A stretch of DNA of 63,791 nucleotides from an uncultured Saprospiraceae bacterium (GCA_938015415.1 CALLPK010000062.1:1-63791); one strand, 5' to 3'. Counted from the first letter of the stretch, positions 9,529-18,653 are shown. The notes: generated by a model not told the origin, from the sequence alone. Made by a program: numbers and translations.

Positions 9529-9645
9529 AAATATATATTTTTAGAAAAGGATTTTATCAACATAAATTAAACAGGCCGCTCGACTCAAAAATAAAATCCT
9601 CTTATATAAAGAGTAAACCCGCGCTAAAAGAACTTTGTGCCTTAG

Positions 9646-9801
9646 TAACGGCCAAATAATAAGTTACGTATTTTGGCGAGGAGATTTTGGATCAAGACGA
9701 GGCGAAAAACGTAGGGATAGCCGCGCTATCACGAGGCTTTTCAACGAAGTATTGATTCAAAAGATACCGCCATAAATAGAGAAGTTATTGTTTGACCGTT
9801 A
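9646..9801. repeat. Palindromic element family B (156 bp) with 5-bp target duplication
   Basis: Termini are TAACGGCCAAATAATAA and, inverted, TAACGGTCAAACAATAA. The arms pair imperfectly over the whole length around the apex GATAGC-CGC-GCTATC, nearly the same apex as family A. CTTAG occurs directly outside both ends (9641-9645 and 9802-9806). Removing the element plus one CTTAG joins CTTTGTGCCTTAG to CGCCTTCGTGGCAAA, which reads as one continuous spacer motif. This is good evidence for insertion into a pre-existing site. Confidence 0.85.
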
Positions 9802-9828
9802 CTTAGCGCCTTCGTGGCAAAATTTATT

Positions 9829-9988
9829 GAAGTTGTTTAAGAATTCCAAAAGCAGCCGAGAGCTAGAGAAAATTATTCAACTCTAGCCTCTTTTTTGAGT
9901 GAATAGCCGCGCTATTGACGAGAAAAAAGGCGACGAGTTAGAGGATTTTATCAGCTCGTAGGCAATTTGGGAGTTTTTAAACAACTTC
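9829..9988. repeat. Palindromic element family A, copy 2 (160 bp)
   Basis: Nearly identical to 1674-1833 and of exactly equal length; I count three substitutions. TATT flanks both ends (9825-9828 and 9989-9992), a likely 4-bp target duplication. In this copy TAG replaces CAG in the right arm, so the two copies do not encode a shared peptide. Confidence 0.9.
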
Positions 9989-10135
9989 TATTTAAAAAAT
10001 AACCGCTCCTCGTAAAGGTCTGTTTATTTCTTAAAAAAAAACATAAAAAATGCCTCACGGTCGTCAAAGTTCAAAAAAAGCAATATTTTCACCTTCGGAA
10101 AATACCGCTTTTACGATAGAAGGGAAGATTGGTTA

Positions 10136-10241
10136 TTTGAGAGCGGTTTCATAAAGTATGTCAGCGCGTAAGCCTTCCTTTAGGAAAAGAAGGTGAGCAT
10201 GGCCAAATGACATACTTGCTTGTACCGTCTCGAATATTCGT
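10136..10241. repeat. Imperfect inverted-repeat unit upstream of the TMTC-like gene
   Basis: Outer ends TTTGAGAGCGGT and ACCGTCTCGAA are roughly inverted, and inner AGTATGTCA (about 10157-10165) pairs with TGACATACT (about 10207-10217). Its last 20 bp (10214-10233, ACTTGCTTGTACCGTCTCGA) recur at 21108-21127 with two changes, so this looks like a third dispersed element. Confidence 0.5.
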
Positions 10242-10281
10242 TATTGAACATCCAATATTCGATATTTTTTAAAAAAACATA

Positions 10282-12339
10282 ATGGCAAAATCTCCTAAAG
10301 GTAAAAATCAACCGAAACGTAATTCTAAAAAAAATCCTGTCTCCGCAGGAACGGCCAGTCCGATCCCTTCCTCAAAAATCGTCGCTGCCCTGTTAATGGT
10401 TTTCTGTTTTTTATTATATGGAAATACCCTCAAGCACGAATACACCCAAGACGACGCCATCGTCATCTACGATAATATGTACACCACGCAGGGAGTCAGC
10501 GGTATTCCCGGCATTCTGAAATACGATACGTTTAAAGGCTTTTTCAAAGTGGAAGGGAAAGACAAACTCGTAAGCGGTGGTCGTTACCGGCCTTTTACGC
10601 TCATTATGTTTGCGATTGAATGGCAATTATTTAAAAAGGTAAAACGGACCGAAACGGGTCAAATCGCCAAAGATGCGGACGGAAATACTTTGTACGAAGG
10701 CAGACCATTTGTGGGACACTTTGTCAATATCCTGCTTTACGGACTTACCACAATTTTGGTTTATTTATTGGTCTTAAATTTATTGGGACCGGGCCGTTCC
10801 GATTTACGCGCTTTTACGGTCGCCCTGATCGCAGCACTTATTTTTGCCGCGCATCCTCTCCATACCGAAGCCGTCGCCAACATCAAAGGCCGCGATGAAA
10901 TTCTCACTTTACTGGGAGCCCTGGCCGCCGCCTATTATTCGTTGATGGCTTTTTATAAAAAAAATAACACACTGGAAATTGCGGTCTTCGTCTGCTTTTT
11001 TATCGCCTTAATGTCGAAAGAAAATGCGATTACCTTTCTGGGCGTCGTCCCGCTGATGTACTGGTTTTTTACGGATGCGAAATTGGGAAAAATTGCCGTT
11101 AAGACGTTGCCTTTTTTTGGGGCGGCGGTTTTATTTTTGATTATTCGCTTTAGTATTTTAGGGGCAGATTTGGGAGATGATTCTAATGAGTTGATGAACA
11201 ATCCTTTTATCAAAGTAGTAGGCAATCAGTACGTTGATTTTTCTTTGGGTGAAAAAATGGCGACCATTATCTTTACGTTGGGAAAATATTTACAGCTCCT
11301 CGTTTTTCCACATCCGCTGACCCACGATTATTATCCCCGCCACGTGGAGATCATGAGTTTTGGAAATATAAAAGTCATCTTCAGTCTGCTCGCTTATCTC
11401 GCCATGACGGTCTATGCGATTATTGGTTTAAGAAAAAAAGATCCAATTAGTTTTGGTATCCTATTTTTTCTGATGACCACCTCGATTATTTCCAATATTG
11501 TTTTTCCCGTCGGAACAAATATGTCCGAGCGCTTTATGTTTATGCCTTCCGTCGGATTTACTTTTATTTTGGGAATACTCGGCTGGCGGTTGGCCAAAAA
11601 ATTAAGCTCCCCAAAATCGATTACCAATATTTCAAAATTGACCGCAGTATTGGGAATCACCGCTTTTATCACGGTTTCTTTTGGTATAAAAACCGTCGTC
11701 CGGAATATGGCCTGGAAAGACAACTACACCTTGTTTACGACCGATATCGAAACCTCTAAAAATAGCGCAAAACTCCGCAACGCCGTCGGCGGAGAAATGA
11801 TCGCACAGTCCTCTAAACCAGAAAATAAAAACAAGGAAACAGAGATGCTGCGGACCGCACAAGTCCACCTGAAAGAAGCCATAAAAGTTCATCCCAATTA
11901 TAAAGCTGCTTATTTGTTGTTAGGAAATAGTTCTAATTACCTAAAAGAATACGAACAAGCAATTCAATATTATAATCAGGCCCTCGCCATTGACGCCAAC
12001 GACTCCAATGCCTTCAATAACCTCGGTATCACCTACCGCGATGCCGGAAAATTTTACGGAGAAAAAAGCGACTACGCCAAAGCCGAAAAATACCTCAACA
12101 AAGCCCTCGAAATGCGCGGCGACGAATACGAAATCCTACGACTCCTCGGCGTCCTCAATGGTACCCGTGGTAACCACCCCGTCGCTATTCAGTACTTCCA
12201 GAGAGCTCAAAAGAAAGAACCCAAAAACGCACAGGCACTCTTAAACCTCAGCGCCGCTTACCAGTACGCCGGAGATACGGAAAATAGCCAGAGATATCTA
12301 CAACAGGCACGAGCCATTGATCCAAATATTGGGAAATAA
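10282..12339 (+). CDS. Polytopic TMTC-like glycosyltransferase with C-terminal TPR domain
   Basis: A 685-residue membrane protein. A lysine-rich cytoplasmic start (about 1-30) is followed by roughly ten membrane segments (35-500) and TPR repeats (about 525-685; for example AAYLLLGNSSNYLKEYEQAI and ALLNLSAAYQYAGDTENSQ). The AAHPLHTEAVANIKGRDEIL motif in a membrane-adjacent loop is the signature of TMTC/DUF1736 proteins, which have a GT-C fold. Eukaryotic TMTCs are O-mannosyltransferases; bacterial members may glycosylate exported proteins from lipid-linked sugars. The donor and target here are unknown. Confidence 0.82.
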   Translation: MAKSPKGKNQPKRNSKKNPVSAGTASPIPSSKIVAALLMVFCFLLYGNTLKHEYTQDDAIVIYDNMYTTQGVSGIPGILKYDTFKGFFKVEGKDKLVSGGRYRPFTLIMFAIEWQLFKKVKRTETGQIAKDADGNTLYEGRPFVGHFVNILLYGLTTILVYLLVLNLLGPGRSDLRAFTVALIAALIFAAHPLHTEAVANIKGRDEILTLLGALAAAYYSLMAFYKKNNTLEIAVFVCFFIALMSKENAITFLGVVPLMYWFFTDAKLGKIAVKTLPFFGAAVLFLIIRFSILGADLGDDSNELMNNPFIKVVGNQYVDFSLGEKMATIIFTLGKYLQLLVFPHPLTHDYYPRHVEIMSFGNIKVIFSLLAYLAMTVYAIIGLRKKDPISFGILFFLMTTSIISNIVFPVGTNMSERFMFMPSVGFTFILGILGWRLAKKLSSPKSITNISKLTAVLGITAFITVSFGIKTVVRNMAWKDNYTLFTTDIETSKNSAKLRNAVGGEMIAQSSKPENKNKETEMLRTAQVHLKEAIKVHPNYKAAYLLLGNSSNYLKEYEQAIQYYNQALAIDANDSNAFNNLGITYRDAGKFYGEKSDYAKAEKYLNKALEMRGDEYEILRLLGVLNGTRGNHPVAIQYFQRAQKKEPKNAQALLNLSAAYQYAGDTENSQRYLQQARAIDPNIGK

Positions 12340-12344
12340 GAAAG

Positions 12345-12391
12345 TTTTGAGTTGTTGGGTTTTGAGTTACCCCCCTCTAAACAACTCAAAA
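12345..12391 (+). other. Inverted repeat after the TMTC-like gene
   Basis: TTTTGAGTTGTT (12345-12356) and AACAACTCAAAA (12380-12391) are a perfect 12-bp inverted pair with a 23-nt loop starting 6 bp after the stop codon. It lacks a T-run, so termination is only a possibility. Confidence 0.4.
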
Positions 12392-12533
12392 AGTTTACAA
12401 TAATACCATACCTCCCAAAAACGTTAAAGCAATAGACTTTATTTTGAAATAATATCCACTGGTTACACAATGCAACCAATTAACCAAACTACCGATACAA
12501 CTAATTAACTAAACTACTGATACAACTAAAAAC

Positions 12534-15446
12534 ATGAAACCTACAATAATCCTCCTCCTCGCCCTCCTCTTCCTCAGCGCCACTACCCCACCCAACGATG
12601 CGCGCGAAGAATGGGTAGAAAGCACCTTTAATTCCTTAACCGAAGATCAGCGGATTGCGCAACTTTTTATGATCCGTGCTCATTCCGACAAAGGGCCCGA
12701 TCATATTGCTAAAGTAACAAAACTGGTCCGCGATTATCAGGTCGGTGGCCTCTGTTTTTTTCAGGGAACGCCCGAAAAACAAGCCGAGTTAACCAATAAA
12801 TACCAGCAACTCAGCAAGGTTCCTTTACTCATTTCTATGGACGCAGAATGGGGATTGGGGATGCGCCTGAAAAATTCTACGATCAGCTTTCCACACAACC
12901 TTGCACTTGGTGCTATTCAAAATAATAATCTACTTTATGACATGGGACTGGAAGTCGCCCGGGAATGTCGAAGACTCGGGGTACACGTCAATTTTGCTCC
13001 AGTAGTTGACATTAATAACAACAAAGATAATCCCGTTATCAACTACCGTTCTTTCGGCGAAGATCGCTATAATGTAGCCGCCAAATCCTACATGTACATG
13101 AAAGGAATGCAGGATGGAAATTTAATGGCTTGCGCCAAACATTTTCCCGGACACGGTGATACCAACGTTGATTCCCACTATGACCTGCCCGTTATCAATC
13201 ACAGAATGGCACGGCTGGACAGTATCGAAATGTTTCCGTTTCGGGTACTGGCACAGCACGGGATGCAGAGTATGATGATTGCTCACCTTCACGTTCCCGC
13301 TATCGACCCTACCACCAATCGCCCTACGACACTTTCTCCCCGTGCCGTCACCGAAATTCTAAAACAAGAAATCGGTTTTGATGGACTTATTTTTACGGAT
13401 GGATTAGGTATGAAAGGCGTCACTAAACATTACCGCGATGGAGAAGTAGAAGCCAAAGCCCTCATCGCTGGTAACGATATTTTATTATTGCCACAAGACG
13501 TTCCAGCGGCCCTCAAAGAAATTAAAAACTATCTCGCTTCCGGAGAATTAACCACTACACAGGTAGACGAAAAAGTTCGCCGGGTCTTACGGGCAAAATA
13601 CGACTTGGGAATCTCTACACCACAGCGGGTCGCCACCACCAATTTACGCGCCGACCTCAACACACCCGCCGCTCAGGTGCTAAAAAGAAAGTTAATCGAT
13701 AATTCGCTCACCCTCGTGCGCAACGACCAGCAAATTGTTCCTGTTGAAAATATTGAAAATAAAAAAATTACCGTCTTAAGTATTGGACAAAACGCACGTA
13801 CTCCTTTTCAGAATACCCTTGGTAAGTATGGTGACCTTACACAAAAAAATATTGGAAAAGAAATTAGTAGCAGCCAAAGCACCCGGTTATTAAAACAGTT
13901 CAAGTCGCAAGACTTGGTCATCGTCAGCCTCCATGATATGAGTAGCAGATCGTCCAAAAATTTTGGCATCACTAGTAGCACCCGAAATTTTTTAGAAAAA
14001 CTGGGACAACAAAATAAAACGCTACTAGTCGTTTTTGGTAATCCTTATAGTCTGGAATATTTTGATAATTTAAATAATATTTTGCTGGCGTACGACGACG
14101 ATGAAATGGTACAGGAGTCGGCCGCGCAGGCTATTTTTGGCGCCACGGGCATCAATGGCCGCTTACCCGTAACTGCTTCGCCACGATCACGCTTTAACGA
14201 TGGAGTGACCACCAATCCGCTCTTTCGCTTTGGCTACGATATTCCGGAAAGTGTAGGATTAAACAGTATGGTCCTCAACCAGATTGATGGTCTGGCCAAA
14301 GACGCAATCGCCACCAAAGCCACCCCCGGATGTGTCGTGTTAGTGGCTAAAGATAATAAGATTGTTTTTCATCGTGCCTACGGACATCACACCTATTCTA
14401 AACGTACCAAAACTCAAAAAGACGATATTTTTGACCTCGCTTCTATTACCAAAATAGCGGCAGGTACGCTCTCCGCCATGAAGCTCTACGAAGAAGGGCA
14501 CATCAGTATTTACCAGCCGATGAGCACCTATATTCCCGAGTTACAAAACACCGACAAACGCGACCTGGTCATCTACGATATCATGGCCCACAAGGCCGGA
14601 CTAAAAGCCTGGATTCCTTTTTTTGAACAAACCGTCAGCGGATCTAAACGCAATCCTCGTCCTTCGACTAAGATTTATAAAAACCAAGTAAATGGTAATT
14701 TTTTTATTCCTGTAACCAGTAAACTATTTATGCTATCCAGTTTCAGAGATACGATGTGGAATCAAATTTTCCGTTCTCCATTACGGGACAATCAAAACTA
14801 TAAATACAGCGATCTGGGGTTTTATCTGGTCGAACGAATGGTGAAAAATAAATCCGGAATGACGCTGGACCAGTACGCCGACAAGAAATTTTATCAACCA
14901 TTAGGCTTATCTAATACGAGCTTTAATCCCTGGCAAAAATATCCGATCGAGCGAATCGTCCCTACCGAGGAAGACAAATACTGGCGACGTCAGCGCGTAC
15001 AAGGCTATGTACACGATATGGGCGCAGCAATGCTCGGTGGCGTTAGTGGACACGCAGGACTATTTTCTACGGCCACCGACCTCGCGGTGATCATGCAGAT
15101 GCTCCTCAACGGCGGCTACTACGGCGGCCAGCAATTACTCCAACCAAGCACCATACAAACTTTTACTACCCGTCATAGCGGTGATACCCGACGAGGCATT
15201 GGCTTCGACATGCGCGAACTCGACCCCAGTCGTTCCCAAAACATGAGCAACCTGGCTTCTGCTAATACCTTCGGTCATCTCGGATTTACCGGTACTTGCG
15301 TCTGGACCGACCCTGACGAAAACCTCATCTATATTTTCCTCTCCAACCGTACCTACCCCTCTATGCGTAACAACAAACTGGGCCGCGATGACTACCGCCC
15401 CAGAATTCAGGAGGTGATTTATCGAGCTCTGGACCCTGCCCTTTAA
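12534..15446 (+). CDS. Two-domain exported enzyme: GH3 beta-N-acetylhexosaminidase plus class C beta-lactamase-type serine hydrolase
   Basis: A 970-residue protein with a signal peptide (about 1-18). Residues 35-360 are a GH3 N-terminal barrel of the NagZ type: AKHFPGHGDTNVDSHYDLP is the His/Asp-containing loop and Asp289 in IFTDGLGMKG is the expected nucleophile. Residues 360-570 resemble the GH3 C-terminal domain. Residues 585-970 are a penicillin-binding-protein/beta-lactamase fold with Ser637 and Lys640 in LASITK and Tyr in YSDLGFYL. The combination suggests peptidoglycan turnover in the periplasm, removing GlcNAc and cleaving or sensing peptide or ester bonds. This fusion is known in Bacteroidota but its substrate is uncertain. 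Confidence 0.88.
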   Translation: MKPTIILLLALLFLSATTPPNDAREEWVESTFNSLTEDQRIAQLFMIRAHSDKGPDHIAKVTKLVRDYQVGGLCFFQGTPEKQAELTNKYQQLSKVPLLISMDAEWGLGMRLKNSTISFPHNLALGAIQNNNLLYDMGLEVARECRRLGVHVNFAPVVDINNNKDNPVINYRSFGEDRYNVAAKSYMYMKGMQDGNLMACAKHFPGHGDTNVDSHYDLPVINHRMARLDSIEMFPFRVLAQHGMQSMMIAHLHVPAIDPTTNRPTTLSPRAVTEILKQEIGFDGLIFTDGLGMKGVTKHYRDGEVEAKALIAGNDILLLPQDVPAALKEIKNYLASGELTTTQVDEKVRRVLRAKYDLGISTPQRVATTNLRADLNTPAAQVLKRKLIDNSLTLVRNDQQIVPVENIENKKITVLSIGQNARTPFQNTLGKYGDLTQKNIGKEISSSQSTRLLKQFKSQDLVIVSLHDMSSRSSKNFGITSSTRNFLEKLGQQNKTLLVVFGNPYSLEYFDNLNNILLAYDDDEMVQESAAQAIFGATGINGRLPVTASPRSRFNDGVTTNPLFRFGYDIPESVGLNSMVLNQIDGLAKDAIATKATPGCVVLVAKDNKIVFHRAYGHHTYSKRTKTQKDDIFDLASITKIAAGTLSAMKLYEEGHISIYQPMSTYIPELQNTDKRDLVIYDIMAHKAGLKAWIPFFEQTVSGSKRNPRPSTKIYKNQVNGNFFIPVTSKLFMLSSFRDTMWNQIFRSPLRDNQNYKYSDLGFYLVERMVKNKSGMTLDQYADKKFYQPLGLSNTSFNPWQKYPIERIVPTEEDKYWRRQRVQGYVHDMGAAMLGGVSGHAGLFSTATDLAVIMQMLLNGGYYGGQQLLQPSTIQTFTTRHSGDTRRGIGFDMRELDPSRSQNMSNLASANTFGHLGFTGTCVWTDPDENLIYIFLSNRTYPSMRNNKLGRDDYRPRIQEVIYRALDPAL

Positions 15447-15506
15447 AGTTTTGCACATTTGCTAATATTTTTATTTTTAAAAAGAACAACCGTGATGCTT
15501 TTTTAA

Positions 15507-15573
15507 GAAGTTGTTTAAAAGTTCCAAAAGCAGTCGAGAACTAAAGAAAATTTTGAAGTTTTCAAACAATTTT
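15507..15573. repeat. Internally deleted family A palindromic element (about 67 bp)
   Basis: The left 45 bp (GAAGTTGTTTAAAAGTTCC, then AGCAGTCGAGAACTAAAG) match the left arm of the full element. The last 20 bp (GAAGTTTTCAAACAATTTTT) match its right terminus. The apex and most of both arms are missing, as in deletion derivatives of mobile elements. It lies 20 bp before the start of the next gene. Confidence 0.7.
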
Positions 15574-15592
15574 TAAGTAAAAAACAATATCT

Positions 15593-16783
15593 ATGAAATA
15601 TCTTTTTTTACTATCCCTGATCTTTTTTATAAGCTGTAGTTCTAAATCAGTCAAAAAAATAGACTTTGATTTCAGAGAATATAAGTTCAATTCAGAAATT
15701 GATTTTTTATTAGAAAAAACAGCAGATGGAGGATTAGCCGCCTACGAATATTCGCTGATATCTGAAAATAAAAAGATCATTGAATCGCTCAGTTTAGGTG
15801 CCGACACGATAAAACCAATAGATGAAACCAAGTGGAAAAATATTCAGGAAGAATATAAATTTACAGATGCCGCATATCATATTGTAAAAGAAGCCGAAAA
15901 ATTTGATTTTGTTTTAATTAACGAAAACCATAATATTCCACAGCATAGGGATTTTGTGAAAAGATTACTAAAAGATCTGGCTGATCTAGGATATTCAAAT
16001 TTAGCGTTGGAAGCAATGACTATGACGACTAATGGCGAGCAGTATGACTTGAAAATAGAGGAAAGAGGATATCCGATTACCCATACCGGAATTTATATCC
16101 AGGAACCTCAATTCAGTAATCTGGTTCGAACGGCCAGTGAATACGGATATAAGATTATCGGCTACGATACGGGAAGCGGTGAAGACCGGGAAATTCAGGG
16201 AGCCAGAAATATTCTGGACAGCACCAAAAAAAAGGATGGAACTCAAGGTAAAACCATTGTCCTTTGCGGATGGGATCATATCAAGGAAGCCTATACCGGA
16301 ACTTACTGGAAATACGCGTTAGCAGGCAGAATCAAGGAATACACCGGTAAAGATGTTTTGACGGTCAACCAAACTTTTTATACCGAAAAAAGTAAACGAA
16401 TTTACGAAGATTCTATTTATCAACGGGTCGATGTTAAAAAACCAATGGTCTTTTTAGATTCCACGGGAGCAGCATTTGACGTTCAGGAAAATAAAGACTG
16501 GTACGACCTGTTTATCTTTCATCCAAGAACAACCTATCAAGAAGGGTTTCCCAACTGGCTATCCGATCCCCTTGAAATAGTAGACTTTAAATGCCCCGCC
16601 GTCGATCTGAAAGGGCCCTGCAAAATATTTATTTTTGACATCAACGATAACGCAAAAAATGCAATACCTATTTATATTTTAGAGGTTAATAAACTACCTA
16701 AAAAAATGAGAATCCCTCAGTTAAAAAATAGTACCAGCAAAATTGTACTTTCCAATGGAGAGGAGAGTTTCTTAATAGAGTAA
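15593..16783 (+). CDS. Lipoprotein of the ChaN/EreA-like (TIKI-related) fold
   Basis: A 396-residue lipoprotein with lipobox FISC, so Cys15 is the acylated residue. Residues about 95-270 carry features of the ChaN/erythromycin esterase-like superfamily: FVLINENHNIPQHRDFV (Glu and two His), LALEAM, and a later VLCGWDHIKEAY with a conserved His. These residues form a metal or catalytic site in characterised relatives. The C-terminal 100 residues match nothing I know. Function could be a hydrolase or heme/metal-binding protein of the outer envelope; I cannot choose. Confidence 0.6.
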   Translation: MKYLFLLSLIFFISCSSKSVKKIDFDFREYKFNSEIDFLLEKTADGGLAAYEYSLISENKKIIESLSLGADTIKPIDETKWKNIQEEYKFTDAAYHIVKEAEKFDFVLINENHNIPQHRDFVKRLLKDLADLGYSNLALEAMTMTTNGEQYDLKIEERGYPITHTGIYIQEPQFSNLVRTASEYGYKIIGYDTGSGEDREIQGARNILDSTKKKDGTQGKTIVLCGWDHIKEAYTGTYWKYALAGRIKEYTGKDVLTVNQTFYTEKSKRIYEDSIYQRVDVKKPMVFLDSTGAAFDVQENKDWYDLFIFHPRTTYQEGFPNWLSDPLEIVDFKCPAVDLKGPCKIFIFDINDNAKNAIPIYILEVNKLPKKMRIPQLKNSTSKIVLSNGEESFLIE

Positions 16784-16973
16784 AAATTTAGATTAAAAAA
16801 GTATCTTTACGGACTCAGCCGTGCTCAGTAAACGATGTTGCGCTGATTTCGATTACACTGAGAATTACGTGACTAATTAACTAATCACCAATTAACAAAA
16901 GTGATTTATAGATAAAAAACACAAGTAGATTAAAAGACACTGTTTAACAAACACTCCTGTCACAACTTTTTAC

Positions 16974-18191
16974 ATGAACCTACCGCTAAAAATAGCCCGA
17001 CGTTACCTCTTTGCTAAAAAAAGCACCAATGCCATCAACATCATTTCTGGCATTTCCGTATTTGGTATTTCCGTCGGAACGGCGGCCCTCATCCTCGTAT
17101 TATCCGTATTTAATGGTTTTGAAGATTTAATCACCGGACTCTTTAGCAATTTCAATCCGGATATCAAGATCACCATTACCGAAGGAAAAACCTTCGACGC
17201 AGATACGGTGATGATTCAAAAAATAGCGGCTTTACCGGCCGTGTCCATTGTCTCACAAACCATCGAAGAGACCGCGTTATTTGTTTATAATAAAAATGAA
17301 AGTGTCGGAATCCTAAAAGGCGTAGACGATTACTATAAAGACGTAACCGGCATCGACTCTACCTTACGCGAAGGAGAATACCGTTTTCAGGATGGGAAAC
17401 GCGAAATGGCCGTACTTGGAGTCGGAATTCGTAATCGACTTTCTGTCAATGTTGGTGATTATCTGTCGGCACTCGAAGTCTACATGGCTAAAAGAAAAAG
17501 TACGGGCCCTCTGTCAAAACCATTCAACAAAAAATTAGTCTATCCCACCGGAACTTTTGTTATTCAGCAGGATTTTGACAGTCAATATGTTTTAAGTTCT
17601 CTTTCATTTGCCCAGAAAATCTTGGAACTTAAAAATAAAATTGGCGCATTGGAAATCCAATTAACGGATGATGCGGATCCCCAAATGGCCGCGGCCGAAA
17701 TCCGTAAAATTACCGGAGATAAATTTACCGTCAAAGATCGCTACCAACAGGATGAAGCGTTTTTTAAAATTATGAATATCGAAAAATGGATGAGTTATGC
17801 AATCCTTTGTCTGACGCTTATTTTAGTGGCCTTTAATATGATTGGTGCGTTATGGATGATTGTGTTGGACAAAAAACAGGATATTTCTATTCTCCGCTCG
17901 ATGGGTGCTACCCGCAAAATCATAAGACAAATATTCCTGAGTGAGGGAATATTACTCGGAATGTTGGGTATGTTACTGGGATTCTTTTTTGCAGTGGCCT
18001 TCTATATTGCCCAAAAATCGCTCGGGATCGTCCCTATTCCCGCAGGATTTGTAGTCGATGCTTACCCGATCAGTATGCGACTCCCCGACTTTATCGTGGT
18101 GGCGATCACCGTCTTGGCTATTACGCTAATTGCGTCTCTTCCCGCTGCCTTCCGGGCTGCCAGAGTACCCGCAATCATCGCGGCGGATTAA
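16974..18191 (+). CDS. ABC transporter permease of the LolC/LolE (FtsX-like) family
   Basis: A 405-residue protein with one N-terminal membrane helix (about 20-50, SGISVFGISVGTAALILVLS), a periplasmic domain (about 50-265) and three C-terminal helices (270-400) with the FtsX signature DISILRSMGATRKIIRQIFL. This is the MacB/LolCE layout. LolCE releases lipoproteins from the inner membrane, and the many lipoproteins nearby make that a reasonable role. The partner ATPase is not adjacent; a LolD-like ATPase lies at 50972-51646. Bacteroidota often encode a single LolC/E-type subunit. Confidence 0.85.
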   Translation: MNLPLKIARRYLFAKKSTNAINIISGISVFGISVGTAALILVLSVFNGFEDLITGLFSNFNPDIKITITEGKTFDADTVMIQKIAALPAVSIVSQTIEETALFVYNKNESVGILKGVDDYYKDVTGIDSTLREGEYRFQDGKREMAVLGVGIRNRLSVNVGDYLSALEVYMAKRKSTGPLSKPFNKKLVYPTGTFVIQQDFDSQYVLSSLSFAQKILELKNKIGALEIQLTDDADPQMAAAEIRKITGDKFTVKDRYQQDEAFFKIMNIEKWMSYAILCLTLILVAFNMIGALWMIVLDKKQDISILRSMGATRKIIRQIFLSEGILLGMLGMLLGFFFAVAFYIAQKSLGIVPIPAGFVVDAYPISMRLPDFIVVAITVLAITLIASLPAAFRAARVPAIIAAD

Positions 18192-18206
18192 TTCCCAAAC
18201 CATTCG

Positions 18207-18214
18207 TATATTTG
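18207..18214 (+). promoter_or_regulatory. Bacteroidota -7 element (TATATTTG)
   Basis: TATATTTG matches the consensus TAnnTTTG exactly and ends 20 bp before the ATG of the small gene at 18235. A clear -33 TTTG is not visible upstream, so the call rests on the -7 box and position. Confidence 0.5.
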
Positions 18215-18234
18215 TAGTCTAAAATTCATACATC

Positions 18235-18591
18235 ATGGAAGAGTGGCAACTCGATTTTAAGTGGCTGGAAGTACGACATTATGTCAAGGATAGTTTGAAT
18301 AGGCCAGAACTCCCCGACCTAAATGGTATTCTCTTTATGATCGGAATACAAGAACTGGGACGCTGGCAGGAAAAATTTACCAAAGAAGAAAAACAGGATT
18401 TAATGCATATCGCCGTTTGTCGACTGTTGAGTATCGATGGCTTCTACGAATTTGCAGGACGGGACGCCGATGGATGGCCCCACTGGAAAGCACTGAGAGG
18501 ATTTACCTTGAAAGGCGTTAAAGACCAGGAATCCTTATTAAAAGAAAAAATAATCCAGTATTTCGCCGCAGAAAAAGAACAATCTAATTGA
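18235..18591 (+). CDS. Conserved hypothetical cytoplasmic protein
   Basis: A 118-residue soluble protein with no signal peptide or membrane segment. It is rich in Trp and acidic residues; landmarks are FMIGIQELGRW, IAVCRLLSIDGFYEF and DGWPHWKAL. I believe similar small proteins are common in Bacteroidota, but no function is known to me. It starts 43 bp after the permease gene with its own promoter-like TATATTTG, so it may be transcribed separately. Confidence 0.65.
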   Translation: MEEWQLDFKWLEVRHYVKDSLNRPELPDLNGILFMIGIQELGRWQEKFTKEEKQDLMHIAVCRLLSIDGFYEFAGRDADGWPHWKALRGFTLKGVKDQESLLKEKIIQYFAAEKEQSN

Positions 18592-18653
18592 TTCTGCGGA
18601 TCAGCAGTTAATCTTTAGAGAGAAATCTATCTTTTAATATTGAAAAAATTATA

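Larger units (their letters stand above)
9529..10281. other. Intergenic cluster of palindromic elements
   Basis: This 753-bp gap between divergent genes holds one family B element (9646-9801), one family A element (9829-9988) only 27 bp further on, and a looser inverted-repeat unit (about 10136-10241). Nothing in it codes convincingly for protein. The two divergent genes must have their promoters at the far edges, close to 9540 and 10260. Confidence 0.75.
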
